Assembly: GCA_009829735.1 (NCBI GenBank)
Contig: CM020619.1
Coordinates: 1,184,590 to 1,248,589 of the forward strand
DNA: 64,000 nt
Source: Pyropia yezoensis
Lineage: Eukaryota > Rhodophyta > Bangiophyceae > Bangiales > Bangiaceae
Reading direction: 5' to 3'
The position numbers and the translations under genes are program-made. Numbering within the stretch: the stretch's first letter is position 1; every line of letters begins with the position of its first letter. Below are positions 21,042 to 32,468 of the stretch, in pieces. The notes beneath the pieces were generated by a model. It was not told where the DNA came from and did no database searches. It was given only the letters and a program-made list of their open reading frames with translations.

Positions 21042-24000
21042 CCGTTGGAGCTGGCCGTCCGAAGCTCACAACGGCAGCCTCGGCCAAGTGGGCCAGGAGG
21101 ACGAACCAACCGTGCCGGATACTGCGACGACCTAAGGAAGTCCGCCCACCTCGGGTAGGACTCCCCAAGAACGTAAACCCACGTCGGGTCATCGCGGTGC
21201 TGACGGGTGAGAACTTCCAGGTGGCTGGACGGGTGCAACTTGCCCCCGGCCGCGCCTGTTGTGCCCGTATCGTGCTTGATACTTGGTCAGGAGCCTCCTT
21301 GATACGCAAGTCGCTATTACCAAAGAAGGTGAAGCTCCAACGCTGGAGGTCCAAGGCTGACCATATGATTGACATCAATGGTGGGGTACTTCCCATCGTT
21401 GGTGCCGTGACCCTACCAACTAGGTTGGGGACCCATGAGGTCGACGTGACCTATGGTGTAGTTGAGATTATATCGGTACCCCTGCTTCTGGGTACCCCTT
21501 ATGTCGTAACACAAGTTCCTTTGATCTGTGGCCCCGAGTACTGGGTCAAGTTGATGAATGGGGAAACTATCCCCATCCTTGGTAAGAGAAAGTCTGTGGC
21601 TCCTGTGACAGTCTCACAGTCGAAGCCTGTTTGCTCTGTGAGGGAAGGGTTTACTGCTACCCTGCGTTTAGCCCGCAAAGTCACGTTGCCCCCCAACTCG
21701 GTGGCGCACGTTGACGTTGTAACTGATTTTTCGGGGAACGGGTTGGTGCACCCTAACCCCCGTCTTGCTCGCAAACACCAAGTGCATGTTGCCCTTGGCA
21801 CGATGGACTCCAAAGCCGGAGTCCCGTGGAGGATCCAGGTGATGAACCTGAGTCCGACGCCCAAGTACTTCAAGTCGGGAGCCAAGTTCGGCTATATCGA
21901 CCAACATGAGGGACCGGTAGTAGCGGTCACCCTCAACGCGGGCGCAAGTAGCGACCCGAAGTCCGGAAAGGAGAAGCACCAAGCCAAGTCGGCCGCCTCT
22001 CCTCGGCCCCATGTGAGCATGGAGGGTGTTCCCCCCAGGTTGAGGGTTCAAGTTGAACGCCTCTTGGACCAATATCACAAGTTGTGGGATGGTCAATTGG
22101 GACTCATGAGAGCTACCCAACACAGGATCGAGTTGAAGCCCGGTGCACCCCCTATACGCCAACAACCGTATAGGGGAGGACCCCGTTCAAGGGCCCTCGT
22201 TAAGGAGCAAGTTGCTCGCATGGAGGCCCTCGATGTGATCGAGGCCAGCAACGCCGAGTGGGCGAGTCCGGTGGTTATCGTCCCCAAAGTTGATGGGACC
22301 CCCCGGTTCTGTATCGACTACTGTAAGCTCAACGAGAGCACGGTGAAGGACAGATATCCCCTACCTAGGATGGACGACTGTCTGGCCTCTCTGGGGGAGG
22401 CAAACGTGTTCTCTACCCTCGACTGTAACGCGGGGTACTGGAAAATTCCCATTGGCCCGGAGGACAGGCATAAAACTACCTTTACCTGTCACTGTGGTAC
22501 CTACCAGTGCAAGCGCCTACCGTTTGGTCTGTGTAACGCGCCGGCAACTTTCCAGCGCGCTATGGACATGATTCTGGCCGGAGTACGGTGGCAGATCTGT
22601 CTTGTGTACCTAGACGACATCATTGCGTTCTCCCGAAGTCCGGAGGAACACATTGGCCATCTTGGCCAGGTGTTCAAGCTACTTGCTGACGCCGGTGTGT
22701 CACTGAAGGCGAGTAAGTGCCACCTCTTCACTCAAGAGGTGGAATACTTGGGACATGTTGTCCGTCCGGGGCGTCTCAGTGTTAACGAGAAGAACTTGAG
22801 GGCCATACGTAAGGCTCAGTACCCCCGGACCCAGACCCAGATGAGGAGCTTCCTCGGGATGTGTAACGTGTACCGACGCTTCACCAAGGGCTTCGCCAAG
22901 GTGGCGAAGCCGTTGAATGAGCTAGTGAGCTCAACGCTACCGAAGAACCTGCCTCCCCCAAGTTGGGTGGAGCAGGAATCCTTTGAGACTCTTCGGGACC
23001 TTCTGCTGAAGCCCCCCATCTTGGCAATTCCCAGGTTGGGAGGCCACTGCATCCTGGATGTGGACGCTAGCTACGACCAACTTGGTTGTGTGTTGCTTCA
23101 GCAGCAGCCGGACAAGGAGTACTTGCCGGTGGGATACTTTAGTAAGGGGCTGAACTCGGCCGAGAAGAACTACGGAGTCACCGAGTTGGAAGGACTCGCA
23201 GTGGTGTGGGCGGTGACGTCACTTCGTCACTACCTAGAGGGTGAGAAGTTCGTCATCCGCTGTGACCACCGCGCGTTGCAGTTCATCTTCAAGACGGACT
23301 GTACGAACACTCGTCTCAACCGGTGGAGGGTGCGACTGGCACCCTTCAACTTTGACATTGAGTACCGACCTGGCAGGCAACATGCCCTTGCCGATGGCCT
23401 CTCTCGGGTACCCACCGAGGGGCTGGACACTAACCCAGTCGATGAGGACATCCCCATCGTGGGGGTAGTCACGCGCTCGGGTCAGGCGTTGAACCCCGAG
23501 GCGCCAGGGAACAAGGAGTACTTGCCCCTGTCCCTGGACGAGGTGGTGAAGGCCCAGGCCGAGGATCCCTTCTGCTAGTCGCAGAGGGATACATTGGATA
23601 CGGTGGTTGAGACGCGTTTCTTTCTGGGAGACGATGGCCTCCTTATGAGGAGGGGGGTAATTCAGGGGACCGAACAACTTGTCGTCCCCGCATCCCTCAA
23701 GGACAGTATCCTTGAGAGGGAGCACAACGCTCCCACGGGTGGACACCTGGGGTCTAGTAAACTGTACCAGACCCTGAGGACCAGGTACTACTGGCCGTCC
23801 ATGGTGGTGGACATCTACAGTTGGGTGGCTGCCTGCACAAGTTGTGCGCAGAACCGTCTGATGGAACGGCGGCCTAGTACGGCTATGCTATTTTTCCCGG
23901 CCAAGGAGCCCTTCGCCGCGTTGGCGATGGACATCCTTGGGCCACTGCCAGTGACCGAGGAAGGCAACCAGTACCTCCTGGTCATCTGTGACCGCTTCAC

Positions 24001-25021
24001 GAAACTTACGCGAGCGATCCCACTGGCAGAGATCACGGCCATGTCGGTCGTGTCAGCCTTCCTAGATCACTGGGTTGCCGCCTATGGCATTCCGGATAGT
24101 ACACTATCGGACAATGGACCCCAATTTGCGTCTGTACTGTTTCAGGGAGTGCTGGATATGTTGGGGGTTAAGGCAAACTATGCCACCCCCTACCACCCAC
24201 AAACTAATGGGCAGGTGGAGCGCTTCAACAAAATTATTGTTAGGCAGCTGCGCCACTATGTGAGTGAGCACGTGAAGACGTGGGACCAATACATTTCTAT
24301 CCTTACTACTGCCTACAATTCGCAGGTTCACTCATCTACAGGGGAAGTACCCCTCGCATTTGTGACCCCCCGTCGTGTGCGGTCTATTGCCGTGCGGCGG
24401 TCGCTCCCAACTGGGGAGGGCAGTGGCAGTGCGCCTACTCCTACTGAGAGTAAGGCGGAGTTCGCTGCTAGGCTGGAGCACCTCATCCATAAAGTCAGGG
24501 CTGAGATGGACAAAGCACAAAAGCGCTACAAGCGTACCTTTGACAAAAAGGTGCGCAATGCTAAGCATGTCCCCGAGCAGGGTGACTGGGTGCTGGTACA
24601 CTCGCACACCCCAACTGGGGGTAAGCTGGTATTCCAGACGAAGGGACCGTACCAGGTCCTTCGTACTGATGGGCGGCGCTTCACCATCGAAAGTGACGAT
24701 GGGGTCCGCACAGTGAACGGACAGGACGTGGTCAAAGTTGCACCACCGCCTGCAGGAGACCCAGCTTGGGCGCGTGCGTTGGAATCGTGGCGCCTCCCCT
24801 CACTGCCTGCGGCCAAACAGGGCCCACAGGAGTACGTGTTCGATAAGTTCATCGACCACGGATGGGATGAGGACACTGACCGCCTCATGTTGAGGGTGCG
24901 TTGGTTTGGCTACAAAGCCAAGGATGATACGTGGGAGTATGTGGAGGACCTTCCCGCTGAGAAGGTCCGGGCGTACTGTGCCCGGAATGAGATAGACCCT
25001 AACAGCCCTCCCTCAACGTGA
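21038..25021 (+). pseudogene. Element B1 pol (PR-RT-RH-IN-chromodomain), inactive
   Basis: The frame starts at an ATG that overlaps the gag stop (ATGA), one frame back from gag. It encodes protease, RT (VYLDDIIAFS), RNase H (DVDASYDQLG), integrase (HHCC module, MDILGPLP, LSDNGPQFAS, NGQVERFNK) and a chromodomain (RWFGYKAKDDTWEY). Two lesions are visible. The protease motif reads LDTWSG, where B2 has LDTGSV, so the active-site glycine is lost. TAG at 23576-23578 replaces the Lys codon present in B2 (FCKSQRD), cutting RNase H from integrase. Confidence 0.92.
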
Positions 25022-25132
25022 GGGAAGGCCGAGCAACAGTGCCAAGAGAGTGCTTCAAGTCGAAGTGGTACGCAGAGTGGCTTTTAACTACAGCCCTAAC
25101 CCTCACACTCTCACAACAAAGGCAGCTGCCAA

Positions 25133-27076
25133 CTAGGCACGCATGCTAGACTCTCCCACTCCACGGCCCTCGCCCTCCCGTGGAGGCGAGCGGCGAGACC
25201 CACGCCGATAACGGTCTCCACTCGTTGGAGGGGGCGGCGGCTCCAAGTCGGAACCGTTGCGCCCCTCACGGTCGCGCAAGTGGCGCCGACCGTGGCCACT
25301 CTTCTGCCTGGTCTTGCGCGCAAGTTTGCGACGCAGACGCTGGGCAGACTCCGTCTCCGACGGGGTAGAGGACTCCGAGACGGAGTAAGACAGCTCGTCT
25401 TCCGACACGGAGGGAGAGCGCCGCGAGTGTCGGCGACGACGGCGAGGAGGCGAGTATGCCCGGCTCGCGCGACGTTTGCCACGCCCAAGTGGGGCTGGCT
25501 GTGGCATAATAGCCCCAATACGAGCCAACTCGGCTGTCATAAACTCCGCCACCGACTCGCAACTCGCGGTCGCTACTGCAGTACGAACGCGCTCCTCAAG
25601 TTGAGGAGTCTCGGAACTCTGTAGGGTTGCGGTCGACGCGGCCAACCAGGAAATGGTGTGCACCAACGTGGAGATCATCATCCCTGAGGTTAGAGGCGTG
25701 GGCGGCAACACCAACTTGGGGTATACCGTCAGGAGGGTGGCCCCCAAGTTGGGGGACACCGGGGTGGAAGACTCCACGGCCACGCTGATCGGGATGTTCC
25801 CGTGAGGTTGGAAAGGAACCGGAGGAAGCGGAGGGGCCCGCCGAGGTGGCGGTACCCGGGTGTATCTGCGACCCCGACTTGGGGCTCCCGCAGTGGGTTG
25901 AGTCATGTGGTCATCATAGGACAGCACGGCCATCACTATGGGCTTGTCCGGGGGTGGCGCAGTGTGGCGATCCACCCCCGGGGCATACGGGTAGTCCCCG
26001 ATGCCCAACCCCTCTCGTAGGACCACACGGCCGTCGTGAAGTTCACGAGCGACCCATACGAACTGGCGAAGTGCGCCATCGTCCTTGGGCCCACGAGTGG
26101 GGCGGCGCAACTTGTGCTCAATGCTCTCCCACTCGATAAACTTATGGAGCCGGGGCGTCTCCTTAAGTAGAGTGAGTTGTCCTGATGAGCACCCCTCAGC
26201 AACTAGCTGAGGGGTGAGCTGTTCCAAACCCTGGATGAGCCGGAGGGGGAGATGCCAGAGCATCCCCCGCCGCTGAACACAGGACACCCAGGTCGACATG
26301 ACCTCGAGGAGCCACTGGGTGGCCAACATGGCCCACACCAGGTGATCAGGGGCAGCTGTCAACATGACGGAGCCGAAGTGGTCAAGCAACCGGGGCAACA
26401 ACGCCGGGAACCCGTAGGGGACCTCAACTTGAGGCCACCACTCGGGCTTCTTCGGATAGTACTGCTCCTTACTGGCAGCAGACTGTTGAGGAAACTCAAG
26501 TTGAGCCGAGGTCACCAAGGAGGGACCTCGCCGGAAGTCTTTCTCCATCCGCACATCAAAGTGATGAGTGTGCGGATCGGCCTCGTGGAGGTACGGTGGG
26601 CGAGTTGCCACAGCGTCCCACGTGAAGGTCGGCAAGTCGCCGGGACCCGGGATAGTTCCCCCGAGGTCCACCATGGCCTTGGCACGTTGGACGTCTTCAA
26701 CCTCCTCGTCGTCCAGGAAGGCAAACTGGTCCGTCCTGAAGCCGGCCGGGAACCCGACCCTACGGGGATACTTCTCCCGTAGGCGGTCCCATACCCGGCC
26801 CATCTCTGCGCCAAGTCGGCCACAGCGAAGAACAGTCAACCCCTCCTCATAAAGAGGCCAAGCGGGGTAAAACCACCGCCCCAAGGCCTCACGCGGGACA
26901 ACTTGTCCCGCCTCCGGGGGAGATCCCGCCGTCAACCCAAAGCCGGGTGACGCGGGAGTCCCATCCCCCGGAGCGATCGCGGAGCCCCCGCCGGAAGTCC
27001 CGGCGGGTGCTGCACCGTAGGAGGTGTCCTCCATGCGCTCGTCAAGAGAGTCCGTCTCCACTCCCGGAGTCGCCAT
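25133..27076 (-). CDS. Family B antisense accessory ORF (aORF-B), intact
   Basis: This is a 647-residue frame from ATG 27076 (MATPGVETDSLDE), opposite to pol and ending 112 bp from the pol stop. The frame stays open upstream to a TTG at 27247, but this ATG is the first plausible start. Its central part has YYPK (206-209), then QVEVPYGF, QWLLEV and LWHLP, in the same order and with similar spacing as in aORF-A (1228-3354). The A and B proteins also agree around PPFL/PPYL before this core. The C-terminus is an Arg/Ser-rich tail (SPPRRRRRHSRRSPS), likely nuclear or nucleic-acid binding by composition only. There is no known domain. It is the only undamaged ORF of B1. Confidence 0.8.
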   Translation of the reverse strand: MATPGVETDSLDERMEDTSYGAAPAGTSGGGSAIAPGDGTPASPGFGLTAGSPPEAGQVVPREALGRWFYPAWPLYEEGLTVLRCGRLGAEMGRVWDRLREKYPRRVGFPAGFRTDQFAFLDDEEVEDVQRAKAMVDLGGTIPGPGDLPTFTWDAVATRPPYLHEADPHTHHFDVRMEKDFRRGPSLVTSAQLEFPQQSAASKEQYYPKKPEWWPQVEVPYGFPALLPRLLDHFGSVMLTAAPDHLVWAMLATQWLLEVMSTWVSCVQRRGMLWHLPLRLIQGLEQLTPQLVAEGCSSGQLTLLKETPRLHKFIEWESIEHKLRRPTRGPKDDGALRQFVWVARELHDGRVVLREGLGIGDYPYAPGVDRHTAPPPDKPIVMAVLSYDDHMTQPTAGAPSRGRRYTRVPPPRRAPPLPPVPFQPHGNIPISVAVESSTPVSPNLGATLLTVYPKLVLPPTPLTSGMMISTLVHTISWLAASTATLQSSETPQLEERVRTAVATASCESVAEFMTAELARIGAIMPQPAPLGRGKRRASRAYSPPRRRRRHSRRSPSVSEDELSYSVSESSTPSETESAQRLRRKLARKTRQKSGHGRRHLRDREGRNGSDLEPPPPPTSGDRYRRGSRRSPPREGEGRGVGESSMRA

Positions 27077-27401
27077 GACTCTCCCCAAGTTGGGGAGAGA
27101 CGCTCTGGCTATCGCAGCACGAGACCCGCCTCGAGTTGAGGGGGACTCGGATCGTGGGTATACGGGTGGCCTCCCCAGCGTGGGGCGGCCCAGTGGAAAG
27201 TGAAAGGGAGGTGGTGGTGAAGGTGAAGTGTGAACTGAAGAAAGCAAGCTGCCGAGTGGGCAAGCTTGAGGAGAGGGGCGGTCAACGTGACCGCCTCCAC
27301 ATCCGCGTTACGTACACGCTGGGGGACAGCAAGTCGCGCCCCCAACGCCGAGACGTGCGTTTACGCACCCCCTCACAGGGCCGACCTGGTCGGTCGGAAC
27401 T

Positions 27402-27414
27402 GAGGAGAGGGGAG
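27402..27414 (+). promoter_or_regulatory. Polypurine tract of B1
   Basis: GAGGAGAGGGGAG lies directly before the 3' LTR. The same tract precedes the LTR at 36796. Confidence 0.8.
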
Positions 27415-27883
27415 TGTGGCAGTATTGACCCCCAGGTAGGGGGGCAACACGTGCCATGCAAGGGGCGGCAGGCCACTAGCCTGATCCGTTCCTCCCCCTG
27501 CATTTGGGTCCACATTCCCTAAGTTTGGGATAGTTAGCTTAGTAGTAAATCCAACTTGGATTTGAGGGTTTTCTGCATTTATCGTCTTGAATTTTCGTGT
27601 GGCCCGGTGGGCAGGTGCTGGGGTGGGAGATTCTGAGTGGCGAAATTCTGAGGGGACCCTGGGGGGATAAGGGGAGGGACAGAGGGGCTTGGCCCTGCGT
27701 CCCCGTCCCGACCAAGAAACTGTTGGACCACACACCATCCTCTTGTTTGTCCGTGGGGGGTTTGCCCCACAACAGGAACAGAGTGTGTGCGACTTGCACT
27801 TCTTCCGGTTCCCCCGACACGGGAGGCAGCCCTGGCACACCGCCCCAACTTGGGTGCCGTGTGTGCTTGTGGTTTTTGCCACA
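27415..27883 (+). repeat. Family B LTR (3' LTR of B1)
   Basis: This 469-bp LTR starts TGTGGCAGTATTGACC and ends GGTTTTTGCCACA, so its ends form the short inverted repeat TGTGGCA/TGCCACA. It is the same as 34531-34999 read in the opposite direction and close to 36796-37270. The PPT is adjacent on the left. TCAAA (27884-27888) follows. Confidence 0.92.
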
Positions 27884-27888
27884 TCAAA
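27884..27888. repeat. Target site duplication TCAAA (B1 in B2 aORF), one copy
   Basis: It follows the 3' LTR of B1. Its partner is 35000-35004, which reads TTTGA on the plus strand. Putting the two aORF halves together with a single TCAAA gives a stretch of the same length as in the intact B1 aORF. Confidence 0.8.
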
Positions 27889-28373
27889 CTTCCGAGACTC
27901 CTCAACTTGAGGAGCGCGTTCGTACTGCAGTGGCGACCGCGAGCTGCGAGTCGGTGACGGAGTTGATAACGGCCGAGTTGGCTCGCATCGGGGCTATTAT
28001 GCCCCAGCCAGCCCCTCTTGGGCGTGGCAAACGTCGTGCGAGCCGAACATACTCGCCTCCTCGCCGCCGTCGCCGACGCTCGCGGCGCTCCCCCTCCGTG
28101 TCGGAAGACGAGCTGTCTTACTCCGTCTCGGAGTCCTCGACTCCGTCAGAGTCGGAGTCGCTGCGGCGTCTGCGTCGCCAACTTACGCGCAAGACTAAGC
28201 AGAAGAGCAGCCGCGGTCGTCGTCACTTGCGCGACCGTGAGGGGCGCGACGGTTCCGGCTTGGAGCCGCCGGCCCCACCGACTGGTTGGGAGCGTTATCG
28301 CCGTGGGTCTCGCCGCTCGCCTCCACGTGAGGTCGAGGGCCGTGGGGTGGGAGAGTCTAGCATGCATGCCTAG
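27884..28373 (+). pseudogene. Element B2 aORF, C-terminal half
   Basis: The frame starts directly at the LTR boundary and matches the last 160 or so residues of aORF-B (ETPQLEERVRTAVATASC through the Arg/Ser-rich tail to the stop). It converges on the minus-strand pol of B2, as expected for that element. The N-terminal half is at 35000-36457. The break carries the 5-bp target duplication of B1. Confidence 0.88.
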
Positions 28374-28484
28374 TTGGCAGCTGCCTTTGTTGTGAGAGTG
28401 TGAGGGTTAGGGCTGTAGTTAAAAGCCACTCTGCGTACCACTTCGACTTGAAGCACTCTCTTGGCACTGTTGCTCGGCCTTCCC

Positions 28485-31400
28485 TCACGTTGAGGGAGGG
28501 CTGTTAGGGTCTATCTCATTCCGGGCACAGTACGCCCGGACCTTCTCAGCGGGAAGGTCCTCCACATACTCCCACGTATCATCCTTGGCTTTGTAGCCAA
28601 ACCAACGCACCCTCAACATGAGGCGGTCAGTGTCTTCATCCCATCCGTGGTCGATGAACTTATCGAACACGTACTCCTGCGGGCCCTGTTTGGCCGCAGG
28701 CAGCGAGGGGAGGCGCCACGCTTCCAACGCACGCGCCCAAGCTGGGTCTCCTGCAGGCGGTGGTGCAACTTTGACCACGTCCTGTCCGTTCACTGTGCGG
28801 GCCCCATCGTCACTTTCGATGGTGAAGCGCCGCCCATCAGTACGAAGGACCTGGTACGGTCCCTTCGTCTGGAATACCAGCTTACCCCCAGTTGGGGTGT
28901 GCGAGTGTCCCAGCACCCAGTCACCCTGCTCGGGGACATGCTTAGCATTGCGCACCTTTTTGTCAAAGGTACGCTTGTAGCGCTTTTGTGCTTTGTCCAT
29001 CTCAGCCCTGACTTTATGGATGAGGTGCTCCAGCCTAGCAGCGAACTCCGCCTTACTCTCAGTAGGAGTAGGCGCACTGCCACTGCCCTCCCCAGTTGGG
29101 AGCGACCGCCGCACGGCAATAGACCGCACACGACGGGGGGTCACAAAAGCGAGGGGTACTTCCCCGGTAGATGAGTGAACCTGCGAATTGTAGGCAGTGG
29201 TAAGAATAGAAATGTATTGGTCCCACGTTGTCACATGCTCACTCACATAGTGGCGCAGCTGCCTAACAATAGTTTTGTTGAAGCGCTCCACCTGCCCATT
29301 AGTTTGTGGGTGGTAGGGGGTGGCACAATTTGCCTTATCCCCCAACATATCCAGCACTCCCTGAAACAGGACAGACGCAAATTGCGGTCCATTGTCCGAT
29401 AGTGTACTATCCGGAATGCCATAGGCGGCAACCCAGTGATCTAGGAAGGCTGACACGACCGACATGGCCGTGATTTCTGCCAGTGGGACCGCTCGCGTAA
29501 GTTTCGTGAAGCGGTCACAGATGACCAGGAGGTACTGGTTGCCCTTTTCGGTCACTGGCAGTGGCCCAAGGATGTCCATCGCCAACGCGGCGAAGGGCTC
29601 CTTGGCCGGGAAAAATAGCATAGCCGTACTAGGCCGCCGTTCCATCAGACGGTTCTGCGCACAACTTGTGCAGGCAGCCACCCAACTGTAGATGTCCACC
29701 ACCATGGACGGCCAGTAGTACCTGGTCCTCAGGGTCTGGTACAGTTTACTAGACCCCAGGTGTCCACCCGTGGGAGCGTTGTGCTCCCTCTCAAGGATAC
29801 TGTCCTTGAGGGATGCGGGGACGACAAGTTGTTCGGTCCCCTGAATTACCCCCCTCCTCATGAGGAGGCCATCGCCTCCGAGAAAGAACCGCGTCTTCAC
29901 CACTGTTTCCAGTGTATCCCTCTGCGACTTGCAGAAGGGATCCTCGGCCTGGGCCTTCACCACCTCGTCCAGGGACAGGGGCAAGTACTTCTTGTTCCCT
30001 GGCGCCTCGGGGTTCAACGCCTGACCCGAGCGCGTGACTACCCCCACGATGGGGATGTCCTCATCGACTGGGTTAGTGTCCAGCCCCTCGGTGGGTACCC
30101 GAGAGAGGCCGTCGGCAAGGGCATGTTGCCTGCCAGGTCGGTACTCAATATCAAAGTTGAAGGGTGCCAGTCGCACCCTCCACCGGTTGAGACGAGTGTT
30201 CGTACAATCCGTCTTGAAGATGAACTGCAACGCGCGGTGGTCACAGCGGATGACGAACTTCTCACCCTCTAGGTAGTGACGAAGTGACGTCACCGCCCAC
30301 ACCACTGCGAGTCCTTCCAACTCGGTGACTCCGTAGTTCTTCTCGGCCGAGTTCAGCCCCTTGCTGACGTAACCCACCGGCAAGTACTCCTTGTCCGGCT
30401 GTTGCTGAAGCAACACACAACCAAGTTGGTCGTAGCTAGCGTCCACATCCAGGATGTAGTGGCCTCCCAACCTGGGAATTGCCAAGATGGGGGGCTTCAG
30501 CAGAAGGTCCCGAAGAATCTGAAAGGATTCCTGCTCCACCCAACTTGGGGGAGGCAGGTTCTTCGGTAGCGTTGAGCTCACTAGCTCATTCAACGGCTTC
30601 GCCACCTTGGCGAAGCCCTTGGTGAAACGTCGGTACACGTTACACATCCCGAGGAAGCTCCTCATCTGGGTCTGGGTCCGGGGGTACTGAGCCTTACGGA
30701 TGGTCCTCAAGTTCTTCTCGTTGACACTGAGGCGCCCCGGACGGACAACATGTCCCAAGTATTCCACCTCTTGAGTGAAGAGGTGGCACTTACTCGCCTT
30801 CAGTGACACACCGGCGTCAGCAAGTAGCTTGAACACCTGGCCAAGATGGCCAATGTGTTCCTCCGGACTTCGGGAGAACATAATGATATCGACTAGGTAC
30901 ACGAGACAGATCTGCCACCGTACTCCGGCCAGAATCATGTCCATAGCACGCTGGAAAGTTGCCGGCGCGTTACACAGACCAAACGGTAGGCGCTTGCACT
31001 GGTAGGTACCACAGTGACAGGTAAAGGTAGTTTTATGCCTGTCCTCCGGGCCAATGGGAATTTTCCAGTACCCCGCGTTACAGTCGAGGGTAGAGAACAC
31101 GTTTGCCTCCCCCAGAGAGGCCAGACAGTCGTCCATCCTAGGTAGGGGATATCTGTCCTTCACCGTGCTCTCGTTGAGCTTACAGTAGTCGATACAGAAC
31201 CGGGGGGTCCCATCAACTTTGGGGACGATAACCACCGGACTCGCCCACTCGGCGTTGCTGGCCTCGATCACATCGAGGGCCTCCATGCGAGCAACTTGCT
31301 CCTTAACGAGGGCCCTTGAACGGGGTCCTCCCCTATACGGTTGTTGGCGTATAGGGGGTGCACCGGGCTTCAACTCGATCCTGTGTTGGGTAGCTCTCAT

Positions 31401-32468
31401 GAGTCCCAATTGACCATCCCACAACTTGTGATATTGGTCCAAGAGGCGTTCAACTTGAACCCTCAACCTGGGGGGAACACCCTCCATGCTCACATGGGGC
31501 CGAGGAGAGGCGGCCGACTTGGCTTGGTGCTTCTCCTTTCCTGACTTCGGGTCGCTACTCGCGTCCGCATTGAGGGTGACCGCTACTACCGGTCCCTCAT
31601 ATTGGTCGATATAGCCGAACTTGGCTCCCGACTTGAAGTACTGGGGCGACGAGCTCAGGTTCATAACCTGGATCCTCCACGGGACTCCGGCTTTGGAGTC
31701 CATCGTGCCAAGGGCAACATGCACTTGGTGTTTGCGAGCAAGACGGGGGTGAGGGTGCACCAACCCGTTCCCCGTATAATCAGTTACAACGTCAACGTGC
31801 GCCACCGAGTTGGGGGGCAACGTGACTTCACGGGCTAAACGCAGGGTAGCAGTAAACCCTTCCCTCACAGAGCAAACAGGCTTCGACTGTGAGACTGTCA
31901 CAGGAGCCACAGACTTTCCCTTACCAAGGATGGGGATAGTCTCCCCATTCATCAACTTGACCCAGTACTCGGGGCCACAAATCAAAGGCACTTGTGTAAC
32001 AACAGAAGGGGTACCCAGAAGCAGGGGTACCGATATATTCTCAACTACACCATAGGTCACGTCGACCTCATGGGTCCCCAACCTAGTTGGTAGGGTCACG
32101 GCACCAACGATGGGAAGTACCCCACCATTGATGTCAATCATATGGTCAGCCTTGGACCTCCAGCGTTGGAGCTTCACCTTCTTTGGTAATAGCGACTTGC
32201 GTATCAAGGAGGCTACTGACCCGGTATCAAGTACGATACGGGTACAGCATGCACGGCCGGGGGCAAGTTGCACCCGTCCAGCCACCTGGAAGTTCTCACC
32301 CGTCAGCACCGTGATGACCCGACGTGGGTTTACGTTCTTGGGGAGTCCTACCCGAGGTGGGCGGACCTCCTTAGGTCGTCGCAGTATCCGGCACGGTTGG
32401 TTCGTCCTCCTGGCCCACTTGGCCGAGGCTGCCGTTGTGAGCTTCGGACGGCCAGCTCCAACGGTCAT
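28485..32468 (-). pseudogene. Element B2 pol, full-length frame with mutated RT site
   Basis: This is one uninterrupted frame of 1327 codons with protease (LDTGSVAS), RT, RNase H, integrase (HHCC, D,D,E) and chromodomain (RWFGYKAKDDTWEY). The start ATG overlaps the gag stop as ATGA (32468-32465). The reverse transcriptase catalytic box reads YLVD (VYLVDIIMFS), where B1 and family A have YLDD. One catalytic aspartate is missing, so the enzyme is expected to be dead although the frame is open. Confidence 0.92.

Larger units (their letters stand above)
1..27883 (+). mobile_element. Element B1: Ty3/gypsy chromovirus of family B, left end outside the window
   Basis: Taking out the family A insertion leaves gag (+), pol (+), an antisense accessory ORF (-), a PPT and a 3' LTR (27415-27883). 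The 5' LTR and the first part of gag lie to the left of the window. After its 3' LTR comes TCAAA and then the second half of the accessory ORF of another B element, so B1 itself was inserted into a relative. Confidence 0.88.
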
